Part shown: positions 1-10,100 of the stretch, piece by piece
Numbering within the stretch: position 1 is the first letter of the stretch
How the letters are laid out: every line of letters begins with the position of its first letter
From: Nannocystis exedens
Lineage (GTDB): Bacteria > Myxococcota_A > Polyangia > Nannocystales > Nannocystaceae
Reading direction: 5' to 3'
NCBI RefSeq assembly: GCF_002343915.1
Contig: NZ_NETK01000001.1
Location: 8,322,001 to 8,386,000, forward strand
Length of the DNA: 64,000 nt
Made by a program: the position numbers and the translations under genes
The notes under the pieces: model-generated
Database searches by the model: none
Seen by the model: the letters and a program-made list of their open reading frames with translations, nothing else
Told to the model about the DNA's origin: nothing

Positions 1-265
1 GGGCCGCGGCCGGGCGGCGCCTCGACAGGGAAGGACCCTTGGTTGCGATCTGCGCACTCGCGCGCACCGGGGCCGCTTCCGGGGTTTTCGTCGAGCGCCG
101 GCGCAGGTGCTTGCGGGTGCAACGGTTCGGCGCATCTTCGCAGCGATCGGGGTCGGCCGGCGGACGCACCGTGGCGATGAGGGCGAGAAAAAGCCCAGAG
201 GTCGCTTCGCATGAGCACGGTCTGCAAAAGAGTCGTCGCGGCTGCTCGCAGCGTGGAGTGATGGC
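1..265. other. non-coding lead-in, no gene seen
   Basis: No supported gene in this stretch. One short open frame crosses into the next gene but has Arg-rich, shadow-like composition and no recognisable domain. The last bases carry GGAG at 252-255, the likely ribosome binding site of the flavoprotein that follows. Confidence 0.5.
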
Positions 266-1192
266 ATGTACGACGTGATCATCGTCGGCGGCGGGCCCGC
301 CGGGCTCAGCGCGGCGCTCGTGCTCGGGCGCAGCGACCGCAGCGTGCTGGTGTGCGACCGCGGGGACCATCGCAACGACAGCTCGCGGGCGGTCCACGGC
401 TTTTTGACCCGCGAGGGGACGCCGCCGGACGAGCTGCTGCGGCTCGGTCGCGAGCAGCTGCGGCCGTACAAGGTCGAGTTCGCGGCGGTCCCCGTGACCG
501 ACGCCGTGCGCGAGTCGCCGGGCTTCCTGGTCAGCCTCGCCGACGGCCGGCGCGCCCGCTGCCGCAAGCTGCTGCTCGCCACCGGCCTGGTCGACCTGCT
601 GCCGCCGATCGCCGGCCTCGGTCCGCTGTGGGGCCGCAGCGTGTTCGTCTGCCCTTATTGCGACGGCTGGGAGTTCCGCGGCGCCCCGCTCGCGGCCTGC
701 GGCGCCGAGGGAGCGGCGCTGGCGCTGTCGCTGCTGCGCTGGTCGCAGGACGTAATGCTGTTCACGAACGGCGGCCGGCCGCTGGCGGGCGACGAAACCG
801 AGCGGCTGGCGGCCGCGGGGGTGCGGGTGCGCGAGGAGCCGATCGAGCGCCTGGAGGGCCACGAGGGCACCCTGGAGCGCGTCGTGCTGGCGGGCGGGGA
901 GGCCGAGCCGCGGCGGGCGCTGTTCCTCAAGCTGCCGCAGCGCCAGCGCTCCGACCTGGCGGAGAAGCTGGCGCTGCCGGTCGACGACAAGCACGGGGCC
1001 GAGACCCGGCGGCGGCAGTCGACACGCGTGCCCGGGCTGTACCTCGCCGGCGACGCCTCACGCGACGTGATGTTCGCCATCGTGGCCGCGGCCGAGGGTG
1101 CGGTGGCCGGCATGACGATCGACGGCGAGCTGCAGGCGGAGGAGCTGGCCGAGCGCGTGCGCCGGGGCTCGCCGGCGTCGCCCGGGAAGTGA
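266..1192 (+). CDS. thioredoxin-reductase-like NAD(P)/FAD oxidoreductase
   Basis: Pyridine-nucleotide disulfide oxidoreductase of the small thioredoxin reductase type, 308 residues, which is the usual length. The dinucleotide motif GGGPAG lies at residues 8-13, a redox-active CPYC at 129-132 inside CPYCDGWEF, and the C-terminal FAD motif GLYLAGDAS near residue 260. The motif SRAVHGFLTREG after the first FAD region is typical of the subgroup often annotated only as NAD(P)/FAD-dependent oxidoreductase, so the partner need not be thioredoxin. It is predicted to be cytosolic. The ATG is chosen because GGAG lies 7 bases upstream. No thioredoxin or clear operon partner is adjacent. Confidence 0.9.
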   Translation: MYDVIIVGGGPAGLSAALVLGRSDRSVLVCDRGDHRNDSSRAVHGFLTREGTPPDELLRLGREQLRPYKVEFAAVPVTDAVRESPGFLVSLADGRRARCRKLLLATGLVDLLPPIAGLGPLWGRSVFVCPYCDGWEFRGAPLAACGAEGAALALSLLRWSQDVMLFTNGGRPLAGDETERLAAAGVRVREEPIERLEGHEGTLERVVLAGGEAEPRRALFLKLPQRQRSDLAEKLALPVDDKHGAETRRRQSTRVPGLYLAGDASRDVMFAIVAAAEGAVAGMTIDGELQAEELAERVRRGSPASPGK

Positions 1193-1289
1193 GGGCCGGC
1201 CGGCGAACGGTGGCGCGCGACCGCGGCCCGCGCCGCACTCGCGGCAGGACGTCGATTGCCGGTCGGCGCATCTCATTCATAGTCCCGGC

Positions 1290-1931
1290 ATGCAAGACGA
1301 ACGAAACACCGAGGAGCCGGCGGACGAGGTTCACACCTGGCTCGCCAACCTCGCCCGCGAGCTGTTCCAGACCGAGCAATCGGCCCAGCGTCACCCTCGC
1401 CTCGAGGCCGAGCGCCTCGGGGACGTACCCCCCGCCCACTGCCTGCGCGCGGTCGCAGACCACGCAGACTCGGCGCTGGCCGAATTGCCGGGGCTTGCCG
1501 AACAGTACAAGCTGCCCGTCAGCACCGGCGGCCGGGCCGTGGGCGCGGCGTTCTCGGTGGTCCGCAATCAATTCGCGGACATGTTCCTCAGCCTCGAACG
1601 CTCGTACCGCGGGACGCTGCTCGGCATGCGCCACGGGGTCGATCTGATGCTCCTGTTCGAGAAGGTTGCCCGCCGCGACGGCGCCGTGGCGCTCGCCGAT
1701 TGGTGCGTGGGGTGGCTCGAGAAGCGGACGGCCCTGCTCGCCGAAGCCGAGCAAGCGCTGGCCTGGTTCGCCGAGCACCCGGAGCGCGCGCTGGAAGCCG
1801 CGACGCACCGGCCGCTCGCCCGCGCCTTCCGCGCGACGGTGGCGGGGATCGAGCACCTCGCCGACCGCCTGCGCCAGCCGCGGCGCGCTCCGCCGTCGGT
1901 CGCGTCGGAGTCGGCGCACCGGGACGCGTAG
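1290..1931 (+). CDS. hypothetical protein, helical
   Basis: A 213-residue protein I do not recognise. It is charged and predicted mostly helical, with many Leu/Ala/Glu/Arg heptad-like stretches (for example residues 130-190) and no signal peptide or membrane segment, so it is probably cytosolic. Codon use matches its neighbours: third positions are strongly G/C and the protein is not Arg-Pro-rich as shadow frames here are, so I take it as real. The first ATG follows about 100 bases after the flavoprotein, with no strong Shine-Dalgarno. A regulatory or four-helix-bundle role is possible, but nothing in the sequence decides it. Confidence 0.6.
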   Translation: MQDERNTEEPADEVHTWLANLARELFQTEQSAQRHPRLEAERLGDVPPAHCLRAVADHADSALAELPGLAEQYKLPVSTGGRAVGAAFSVVRNQFADMFLSLERSYRGTLLGMRHGVDLMLLFEKVARRDGAVALADWCVGWLEKRTALLAEAEQALAWFAEHPERALEAATHRPLARAFRATVAGIEHLADRLRQPRRAPPSVASESAHRDA

Positions 1932-2078
1932 TCGAGCCCGCCGCAAGGATGTGAGCACGGCGGACTCTGCCGTTTGCCGGGCTCGACGGGGCGATGATTC
2001 GCGCGGCGAGCTCGAGCGTGGGGCCGCCCGTGGACGCGGCGATGCGCGGCGACCGGCGCCGCGCACCGCCGGTTCAGG

Positions 2079-3197
2079 TCACGCCGGCTCGCAGCCGCAG
2101 CCGGTGTCGTCGAAGAAGTGGACCATGCCCTCCGGGCACGGGAACTTCAACCACTTGCACTCTTCCGGATCGTAGCTGACGTACTGGCGGCCGCCGTCGC
2201 CGGCCTGCTCCTGGCAGACGCCGAGGCAGTCGGCGCCGCCGTTCTGCGGGTCGCAGTCGTCGTCGGGGATGTCGACGCACTCCTGGCCTTCGGGGCAGGC
2301 GAGGCCGGCGAAGCCGCCGCAGAACGGCGGGGCGTCCTCGCAGATGCCGATGCAGTCGGAGCCGCCGTTCTGAGGATCGCAGTCGTCGTTGGGATCGTCG
2401 ACGCAGACCTGGCCTTCGGGGCAGGGCGTGCCCGGGAAGCCGCCGCAGGTGGCGGGAGCGTCCTCGCAGATGCCGATGCAGTCGGAGCCGCCGTTCTGAG
2501 GATCGCAGTCGTCGTTGGGATCGTCGACGCAGACCTGGCCTTCGGGGCAGGGCGTGCCCGGGAAGCCGCCGCAGGTGGCGGGAGCGTCCTCGCAGATGCC
2601 GATGCAGTCGGAGCCGCCGTTCTGAGGATCGCAGTCGTCGTTGGGATCGTCGACGCAGACCTGGCCTTCGGGGCAGGGCGTGCCCGGGAAGCCGCCGCAG
2701 GTGGCGGGAGCAGGCGGGGCGTCCTCGCAGATGCCGATGCAGTCGGAGCCGCCGTTCTGAGGATCGCAGTCGTCGTTGGGGTCGTCGACGCAGACCTGGC
2801 CTTCGGGGCAGGGCGTGCCCGGGAAGCCGCCGCAGGTGGCGGGAGCGTCCTCGCAGATGCCGATGCAGTCGGAGCCGCCGTTCTGAGGATCGCAGTCGTC
2901 GTTGGGATCGTCGACGCAGACCTGGCCTTCGGGGCAGGGCGTGCCCGGGAAGCCGCCGCAGGCGGTCGGACCGGGATCTTCGCAGTACCCGATGCAGTCG
3001 GCGCCGTCCTTGTACGGGTTGCAATCGTCGTTGGGGTCGTCGACGCAGACGAGGTCGCCCGGGCATTCGAGGCCCGCGAAGCCGCCGCAGACGAGCGTCG
3101 GCTCGCCCTTCCGCGGGGTGATGTCGCCGGAATCACAGGCCATGAGGGCGCTGAGGGTCAGAGTGAGATGGGTGAAATGCCTAAGGTATTTGCGCAT
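2079..3197 (-). CDS. secreted lipoprotein with seven Cys-rich 42-residue repeats
   Basis: Predicted exported protein of 372 residues. A short signal sequence ends in LSALMACDS, a plausible lipobox with Cys21. The body is seven repeats of about 42 residues that begin CGGFPGTPCPEGQVC and continue with a DDPNDDCDP segment and a DCIGIC ending. Repeats 2-6 are almost identical in protein and DNA, with a 126-bp period, while the first and last are diverged. A C-terminal tail of about 45 residues contains Trp and four more Cys. Each repeat has six Cys, suggesting small disulfide-bonded beads, a common architecture of myxobacterial surface proteins. GGAG lies 6-9 bases before the ATG. Function is unknown. 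Confidence 0.85.
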   Translation of the reverse strand: MRKYLRHFTHLTLTLSALMACDSGDITPRKGEPTLVCGGFAGLECPGDLVCVDDPNDDCNPYKDGADCIGYCEDPGPTACGGFPGTPCPEGQVCVDDPNDDCDPQNGGSDCIGICEDAPATCGGFPGTPCPEGQVCVDDPNDDCDPQNGGSDCIGICEDAPPAPATCGGFPGTPCPEGQVCVDDPNDDCDPQNGGSDCIGICEDAPATCGGFPGTPCPEGQVCVDDPNDDCDPQNGGSDCIGICEDAPATCGGFPGTPCPEGQVCVDDPNDDCDPQNGGSDCIGICEDAPPFCGGFAGLACPEGQECVDIPDDDCDPQNGGADCLGVCQEQAGDGGRQYVSYDPEECKWLKFPCPEGMVHFFDDTGCGCEPA

Positions 3198-3702
3198 GAT
3201 TTCTCCGAAACCCTTCCGGTGATGAAAGGGTCATGGAGGATATGACCAGGGAGGGCCGATTGCCTCGACCAGTCCCTGCAATCGCTCGAGAGGAACGTCC
3301 CGCCCTCGCGTGAAACCTCGGCGCGAGAGGCGTAAACGATCGCGCGTGGGGGCTACGATTCGCGGCAGAGGCCGGCCACCCGTGCTCCTGGCCGAAGGCC
3401 GCTGCGAGGGGTGAATTCCTCCTGGAGGACAGCGCAGCGCGCAAATGGCCCAAGGCGGTTTTCTGGAGGCGGACCGCGAGGGATCGATCGCGCGCCTGAG
3501 GGGAATCCCTCGACGACGCCGGCTCCATCCGCGACCTCGAAGGAGTGACCGACGGCCAGTTGTCATTCATTTAAATAGAAAAATAGCCCTTGCAGATCCC
3601 GGGTTATTTTTCGCTCTGGCCCCGTGGTCCGGAGGTGCCGACAATGGCGCGAGAACCCGCGCCGCGAGGCAGGTTTCTTCCATTCGTCGTACAATGCCGG
3701 CG
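3198..3702. other. divergent intergenic region
   Basis: About 500 bp between the outward-reading repeat lipoprotein and the methyltransferase. It is locally richer in A/T around 3565-3610, which suits a promoter region, but I see no motif strong enough to name. Open frames here are short and shadow-like. Confidence 0.4.
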
Positions 3703-4578
3703 ATGTCCGACCGCTTCAGCCGCACCGCGCTCCTGGCAGCCTTCGCCCGGGCCGCCCACGCCCGCGACCCCGCGTTCCGCGGGCCCGACGTGCTGGCCGA
3801 GCGCCTCCTCGACGGCTGGATGCGGGTGGTGCTGAAGAGCCGCCTGGTCCGCGGCGCGGTGCGGCGGATCTACGAGCGGCGCATGCCGGGCACCTTCGAG
3901 TTCCTGGCCGCGCGGTCGCACTTCTTCGACGAGGTCGTGCGCGAGCAGCTGGCCGCCGGCGCGCGTCAGGTGGTGATCCTCGGCGCCGGCTTCGACACCC
4001 GCGCCCACCGCTTCGCCGAGCTGGCGGCGCGCCAGGGGGCGACGTTCTTCGAGGTCGACACGCCCGCGACCCAGGCGGAGAAGCGGCGCCGCGCGGCTCG
4101 CCTCGGCCCCGCGCCGCACCTGCGCTACCTGGCCGTCGACCTGAACCGCACGTCGCTGGCGGACGCGCTGCGGGCGGGAGGCTTCGACCCGGCGGCGCGG
4201 ACGGTATTTCTGTGGGAGGGCGTGACCTTCTATATCTCGGCGCCTGCGGTCGACGCGGTGCTGCGATTCGTCGGCGAGGGCGCCGGGCCCGGCAGCGTGA
4301 TCGTGTTCGACTTCCTGTTCGAGCGCGCGGTGACCGACAGCGCGCCGGCCTACGGGCTCGCGGAGGGGCGGGCGTTCGTGGCGTCGCGCGGCGAACCATT
4401 CACGTTCGGCATCGACGAGGCGCGGGTCGACGCGTTCCTCGCCGAGCGCGGGCTGCGGGCGCTGGCGTGCCTGCTGCCGGAGGACATGCAGCGCCGCTGG
4501 TTCGCCCGGCCCGGCGGACACCAGGGCCGGGTCGCGGGCTTCTACGGGATGGTCCTCGCCGGCCGCGCCGCGGACTGA
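3703..4578 (+). CDS. class I SAM-dependent methyltransferase, leucine carboxyl methyltransferase (LCM) family
   Basis: About 291 residues, close to the usual length of the LCM-like / TIGR00027 group of O-methyltransferases. The N-terminus SDRFSRTALLAAFARAAHAR fits the family. The SAM-binding motif VVILGAGFDTRAHR is at about residues 91-104, the acidic post-I segment FFEVDTP follows, and FLWEGVTFYIS near residue 170 is the family post-II motif. Members methylate carboxyl or hydroxyl groups of small molecules or polyketides; the substrate here is unknown. The start at 3703 is picked by family alignment; an ATG three codons upstream (3694) is equally possible. It is cytosolic and has no operon partner. 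Confidence 0.85.
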   Translation: MSDRFSRTALLAAFARAAHARDPAFRGPDVLAERLLDGWMRVVLKSRLVRGAVRRIYERRMPGTFEFLAARSHFFDEVVREQLAAGARQVVILGAGFDTRAHRFAELAARQGATFFEVDTPATQAEKRRRAARLGPAPHLRYLAVDLNRTSLADALRAGGFDPAARTVFLWEGVTFYISAPAVDAVLRFVGEGAGPGSVIVFDFLFERAVTDSAPAYGLAEGRAFVASRGEPFTFGIDEARVDAFLAERGLRALACLLPEDMQRRWFARPGGHQGRVAGFYGMVLAGRAAD

Positions 4579-4587
4579 CAGCATGTT

Positions 4588-4680
4588 TCATACGACTTGA
4601 TGCGTGCTGACGAGGCAGTGTTCGAACCACCCGACGGCCTCGGCTGGCGTGACGAGGCTGGAGATGGCGCGAATGGCGGA
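4588..4680 (-). pseudogene. possible C-terminal scrap of an IS630-family transposase
   Basis: The end of a minus-strand frame reads IRAISSLVTPAEAVGWFEHC shortly before a stop. This resembles the C-terminal tail of IS630-type transposases, where a VTPxxARxWFxHCGY pattern is usual. The upstream part of the frame does not look like transposase, and no inverted repeats are visible. At most it is a small remnant of an old insertion. Confidence 0.35.
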
Positions 4681-4868
4681 TTTGAGGAGCGGGACGGTTC
4701 GCGCTCCGAGGCCGGGGAGTGCGCCTCGGTCGACACCATGTGCCGACAGTGCGGCGGGCGATGCTCCGAAGTCGCCATTGGCCGTCGGCGCGCCGCCGAG
4801 CCGCGCGGGCACGAGCGGGTGAAATCGCGAGGGCGAGACATGCCGTCCGTGCTATCGCGGACGGCATC

Positions 4869-5147
4869 GTGAAGTCATCCATGCTCGCGCTGCTCCTCGC
4901 CGGGTGCATCGGCTGCTCGTCGACCAAGAAGCCGGACTCGCCGCCGCCCGACGCCGCCGGCGAGTCGTGCGGAGACACCACATGCAAGCCGCCCGAACGG
5001 TGCGTCGATGTGCACGGGAGGCAGCCCGGGCCCCCGAGCATGGAGTGCTGGATCCCCTGCGCCGCTCACCCGTGCCCCGCCGGCATGGTGTGCGAGATGA
5101 TCTACGACGGCCCGGGCAAGGTGTGCGTCGAGCCCAACCCCGGATGA
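4869..5147 (+). CDS. small Cys-rich lipoprotein
   Basis: A protein of about 92 residues. The GTG at 4869 (an ATG at 4881 is the alternative) leads into a hydrophobic run ending LLLAGCIGC, with lipobox LLAGC. After a short Ser/Pro linker come eight cysteines in a CGDTTCKPPERCVD...CAAHPCPAGMVCE pattern. This resembles one bead of the Cys-rich repeat proteins found elsewhere in the window, such as the one at 2079-3197. It is probably anchored in the cell envelope. No recognised family and no clear Shine-Dalgarno, so the start is uncertain. Confidence 0.6.
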   Translation: MKSSMLALLLAGCIGCSSTKKPDSPPPDAAGESCGDTTCKPPERCVDVHGRQPGPPSMECWIPCAAHPCPAGMVCEMIYDGPGKVCVEPNPG

Positions 5148-5650
5148 TCCGCCGATCCCGAGCGCGCCTCCGGCCGCTCCGGTGGTCACGTCTCGCCGCC
5201 GCAGCGGAGGGCGCCGGTGCCGATGATCCTCACGGCTTGCGCGAGTGGCGATGCTGCGTGCCCCGTCGACGCGGTCACGACACGCGGCGTTTGCTCCCCA
5301 CCCGGTCGTTCGCACGCGCGGCGGCCTGCTCCTGGCCGGCGCCGGTGGGCCCGAGCAGCGGCTCGCACGCGGCTCGCCCGTGCCCCTCGCGGAGCTTCAG
5401 CGGATCAACCCGCGGTGTACTTGCTGTGAGGCCCGCCGTCCTGCGGTCATTCGCCGCGGGCGCGGTCGGCTCGCGGTCCGTGCAATCGCGCTGCCATGAT
5501 TCGCGCCGCAGGCCGAGCTCGCTGCGGCGGGCGTGCGGACGACTCGCAGCGGGCGGTCGGGCGATCTTTTTGCGGTCGCTCGCTGGACGGCCCCGCGAGG
5601 CCGCTCACCCTTGCGGAGGCCGCCGAATTTGCGGCGTCCTCGATTCCTGC
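5148..5650. other. non-coding region, no gene supported
   Basis: About 500 bp. Several overlapping short open frames exist, including one at 5217 that begins like a lipoprotein (MPMILTACASGDAAC), but it degenerates into an Arg-rich shadow-like sequence within 30 residues. I regard it as decayed or non-coding. Confidence 0.4.
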
Positions 5651-5665
5651 AAGGAGATGATGCTC

Positions 5666-6076
5666 ATGTGGATCTTCCATGCTGCCACGACCGCCCTCCA
5701 GACGGCGCTGCTCGCCGGGTTCGCTGCGGCCGCCGAGCCCGAGACGGTGGTCGACCTCGACGAGGCGTTCCTGGTGGACGAGTCCGGCGAAGCGGCGCGC
5801 GACCAGGCCTCGCTCGTGTACTTCATCGACGACAGCCAGGGGCTCGATCTGCTCGAGGACGGCGCGGTGAGGCTGGCTCACCGCGGCGACTTCGTGGTCC
5901 TCCGCGGCCCGAGCCAGATCGAGGTCAAGGTCACGCAGGGGGAGCGCGGCGGCGCGACGATGACGACGAGCTACATCATCCGCCGCATCGACTACGGGAC
6001 GCTCTACCGGCTGACCAATAACGAGACCAGCGGCTGGGACATCGACATCGAGGTACGCCTCCTCCAGCCCGGTTGA
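5666..6076 (+). CDS. hypothetical exported protein
   Basis: A small protein of about 136 residues with a hydrophobic N-terminus (MWIFHAATTALQTALLAGF then an AAAAEPE cleavage-like site), so it is probably exported. The mature part has no Cys and looks beta-rich, with segments such as GDFVVLRGPSQIEVKVTQ and SYIIRRIDYGTLYRLTN. AAGGAG at 5651-5656 lies 9 bases before this ATG. ATGs at 5657 and 5660 are in frame but sit directly on the Shine-Dalgarno, so 5666 is preferred. No family is recognised. Confidence 0.7.
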   Translation: MWIFHAATTALQTALLAGFAAAAEPETVVDLDEAFLVDESGEAARDQASLVYFIDDSQGLDLLEDGAVRLAHRGDFVVLRGPSQIEVKVTQGERGGATMTTSYIIRRIDYGTLYRLTNNETSGWDIDIEVRLLQPG

Positions 6077-7172
6077 GGGTCCGTCCGCGACGGCCCGGGC
6101 GCGAACCTCCTCCGCGGGTGAACGCGCTCGGGACGGCAGCACCGGCGCGCGGGAGTTTTCTCGTCGCCGGCGAAGCGCTCGACGGCCCTGCTCGGTGCGC
6201 CTCGTGTCGACGCAGCCTTCGGACCCGGGCCTGCCGCCGGCGGAGCAGTCGGCCTCGACCCACCGGCCGCTGGCGGGCGTCAGCGAAGACGTCGGGGCGC
6301 GGGTTTCGTGGCGGCGTCGCACGCACCCGAACGTCGCGGCGCGGTCGTCGCGGCGAGCACGGTCGGCGAGGGCCGCGAGGCGGGCCCCGCGGTGGACGAG
6401 GATGTGTCCCCGGAGACAGGTGGCGATCGAGAGGGACGAGATCGCGGCGCGTGGTTCGAGGCGGCGGTCGTCGCGGTGAGCGTGGTCGGCGAGGGCCGCG
6501 AGGCGGCCCCGCGGTGGACGAGGATGTGTCCCCGGAGACAGGTGGTGATCGAGAGGGACGAGATCGCGGCGCGTGGTTCGAGGCGGCGGTCGTCGCGGTG
6601 AGCGTGGTCGGCGAGGGCCGCGAGGCGGGCCCCGCGGTGGACGATGATATGTCCCCGGGGACAGGTCGCAGTCGAGAGCCTCGACATCGCGGCGCGTGGT
6701 TCGCGGTGGCGCCGCACGCCAGCGAAATCCCAGCGCCGTCGACGTGGTGAGCAGGGCCGGCGAAGGCAGCCGAGGCGCCGACATCGCGGGGACGACCCGG
6801 AGCTCGGCGGCGCGACGTCGGCGCTCCCCGAGCATGGGCTCGGACACCGACGGAAATCACGGCACAGGAGCCGGGGACGCACGATGCGAGCTCCGGCGTA
6901 TCCTGGTGGGCTGTCGCCGAACTCCCGGATCGGTCGGGGCGAGGCGAGGGGGCCGCGTGCGGTGGCGTCGGCGGCGGGGCGAGAGAGCTTGCGTATCTTT
7001 CGGACGGAATTCGGCGTAGGTGGGCGATGTCCGGGTGGACGTTCTGCGGACAGTCGCTGCAGGGGATGTCCGCATCGCGGGGCGCCAATTGATTCGCCGC
7101 CGAGGTTCACCTTGACGATGCCCCGCTCGCGTCTGGTCTTGCGCGAGGTTTTCCTTTCGCCGGTCTCCGTCC
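6077..7172. other. non-coding region upstream of the megasynthase
   Basis: About 1.1 kb without a credible gene. All frames are Arg/Pro/Ala-rich shadows, including a long minus-strand frame. It holds the 122-bp tandem repeat listed separately. The last 200 bases before the megasynthase are less GC-rich and presumably carry its promoter, but I cannot identify -35/-10 elements or an operator. Confidence 0.5.
6361..6730. repeat. three tandem copies of a 122-bp unit with central palindromes
   Basis: The phrase GGTCGGCGAGGGCCGCG recurs at 6361, 6484 and 6606, giving periods of 123 and 122 bp. Copies 1 and 2 are nearly identical; copy 3 diverges toward its end. Each unit contains a palindromic core: TGTCCCCGGAGACA at 6405-6418 and 6527-6540, and the perfect TGTCCCCGGGGACA at 6650-6663. 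No consistent protein frame is preserved, so this is non-coding repetitive DNA. Confidence 0.75.
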
Positions 7173-10100
7173 ATGGTCTTCGATTCGGTCCGTACACTCC
7201 TCACTTTGGCTGCTGGTTTCGAGGCGCAGGTCGACCGCGACGCCGAGCAGGTCGCTTGCCGATTTCGCGGCGCTTCGCTGACGTACGGCGAGCTCGATCG
7301 GCGGGCGAACCAGCTCGCGCGACGCCTGCGCGCGCTCGGGGTGCGCGACGAGTCGTGCGTCGCGGTGCACCTCGAGCGCTCGCTCGCGGCGGTCGTGGCG
7401 ATCGTGGCGGTGGTCAAGGCCGGCGGCGCCTACGTGCCGCTCGACCCGGAGCACCCGGCCGAGCGCTGCGCCTTCACGATCCGCGACTCGGGCGCGGTCG
7501 TGGTCGTCACCGAGCGCTCGCTCTGGCGCGGCGCTGCCGTCCCCGACGGGCCGGCGGTCGTCTGGCTCGACGACGCCGACCTCGGGCTCGCGGCCGAGTC
7601 GCCCGAGCGCCTCCCGCTCGTGGCGACGCCGGAGAGCCTGGCCTACGTGATCTACACGTCGGGGTCGACCGGCGCGCCGAAGGGCGTGATGGTCACGCAT
7701 CGCAACGCGGCGCGCCTGTTCGCGGCCACGAACGCGTGGTTCGGGTTCGGCGCCGCGGACGTGTGGGCGCTCTTTCACTCGCTCGCGTTCGACTTCTCGG
7801 TCTGGGAGCTGTGGGGCGCGCTGCTGTACGGCGGCACCGTGGTGATCGTGCCGTTCGAGGTGTCGCGCTCGCCGCGGCAGATGGCCCGGCTCCTGGCGGA
7901 GGAGGGGGTCACGGTGCTCAATCAGACGCCGTCGGCCTTCCGCGCGCTGTCGCCGGCGCTGCTCGCCGAGGGCGGGCCGCTCGCGCTCCGCACCATCATC
8001 TTCGGCGGCGAGGCGCTCGACTATCGCGCGCTGCGGCCGTGGGTCGCGCGCCACGGCGACCAGACGCCGCGGCTCGTCAACATGTACGGGATCACCGAGA
8101 CCACGGTCCACGTCACCTATCGCCCGGTGCTCGCCGGCGACGTCGCCGCGGACACGCCGAGCTGCATCGGCGCGCCGATCCCCGACCTCGAGCTGCTGCT
8201 CCTCGACGAACACCTCGCGCCCGTCGCCGACGGCGAGCCCGGGGAGATCTTCGTCGCCGGCCCCGGCGTGGCGCGCGGCTACCTCAACCGGCCCGAGCTG
8301 ACCCGCGAGCGCTTCTTCGAGTGGAACGGGCGGCGAGTCTACCGCTCGGGCGATCGGGCGCGGCGCCTCGCGGACGGCGACCTCGAGTACCTCGGCCGCG
8401 GCGACGCGCAGGTCAAGCTGCGCGGGTTCCGGATCGAGACCGGCGAGATCGCGGCGCGCCTCGGCGAGGTCGAGGGGGTGCGCGAGGCGGTGGTGCGGCT
8501 GGTCGGGGCCGGGGACGCGGCGCGCCTGGTCGCCTATTGCGTGCTGCACGACGGGCACGAGCTCGATCGCGCGGCGGCGCGGCGCCGGCTCCGGACGGTG
8601 CTGCCCGACCCCATGATCCCGGCGGCGTTCGTGGTGCTGCGCGCGTGGCCGCTGACGATCAACGGCAAGCTCGACGTCGCCGCGCTGCCGCTGCCGGAGC
8701 GCGAGGCGGGCGAGCACCGGCCGCCGACCGGCGAGACGGCGCGGACGATCGCCGCGCTGTGGCGCGAGGTCCTCGGTGTGGAGCAGGTCGGGCTCGGCGA
8801 CGACTTCGTCGCGCTCGGCGGGGCCTCGCTCGCGGCCGCGGAGGTGGCGGCGAGGATCGCCGACGCCCTCGGGGTCGCGCTGTCGCTGCGCCAGGTCCTC
8901 GAGCACACGCGACTCGAGGACCTGGCGGAATTCGTCGAGGCGCAGGCGCGACCCGCGGCGTCGCCGGCGGACGGCGCGACGGCGCCGGCGGCCACGGACG
9001 AGCTGTCGGCGGCGGAGCAGGCGTTCTTCGTGATGGCCCAGCGGGCGCCCGGTCTGGCGCTCTACGCCGAGAGCCTGCTGTGGCGCTGGCGCGGGCCGTT
9101 CGACGACGCGCTGTGGCGGGAAGCGCTCGACGAGCTGGCGCGGCGTCATCCCATCCTGCGGACCACCTTCGTCATGGCCGCCGACGGTCCGCGGCGCCGG
9201 ATCGCCGCCGAGTCGAGCGTCGAGCTGACGGCGCACGATCTGACCCATCTCGAGGCGTCGCAGCGCGAGGCGCACGCGCGGTCCGCCGCGGCGATCCGCC
9301 TGCGCGACGGCTTCGACCTCGAGCGCGGCCCGCTGTGGCGCGTGCTGGTGTTCTCGGCGGCCGACGAGGCGCCGACGATCTTCATCCTGTTCCATCACAT
9401 CATCCTCGACGGGGTCGCGTGCGCGGAGCTGGTGACGCAGCTCGACGCGATCTACCGCGCGCTGCGGGCCGGCGTGGCCCTGCCGCCGCCGCCTCGCGTT
9501 CGGAGCGGCGCGGGGGAGGCCGCCGATGATTTGCCGTTCTGGCGCGCGCAGCTGGCGGACCTGCCCGAGCTGGAGGTCCCGACCGATCGCTCGCGCCCGC
9601 TCGTACCGAGCTTCCGCGGGGGCAAGGTCAGCCGCGTCGTCCCGGCCGCGCTCGCGCACGAGGTCCGCGCGCTCAGCCGGCAGGCGGGGGTGACGCCCTT
9701 CACGACGCTGCTCGCCGCGTTCGAGCTGCTGCTGCACCGCCTGTGCGGCGCGCGCGAGGTCGTGCTCGGGGTCATCGCCGCCGGTCGCGTCCAGCGGGGC
9801 GGGGCCCTGGGCTGCTTCATGAATCCGCTGGTGGTCCGCCAGGAGCTCGCGCGCGACGAGCCGTTCCGCGAGCTGCTCGGGCGGGCCCGGGCGACGCTGC
9901 TCGACGCGCAGGCGCATCCATCATTGCCGTTCGCTCGCCTCGTGGGCGAGCTCGGCGCGAGCAGGATCGACGGCAGGAACCCGCTGTTCCAGGTGGCCTT
10001 CTCGGCCGACGTGCCGATGCCGGCGCTGGCGACCGCCGCGGGCTTCGAGGTCGGCCCGCTCGACCCCGGCACGGCGCGCTTCGACCTCGCCGTCCACGTC

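Noticed and set aside
5447-6847. 466-residue minus-strand frame
   Set aside because: It crosses a real exported-protein gene and the 122-bp repeats; the repetitive RPPRGPRRPRSPRR text reflects the DNA repeat, not a protein.
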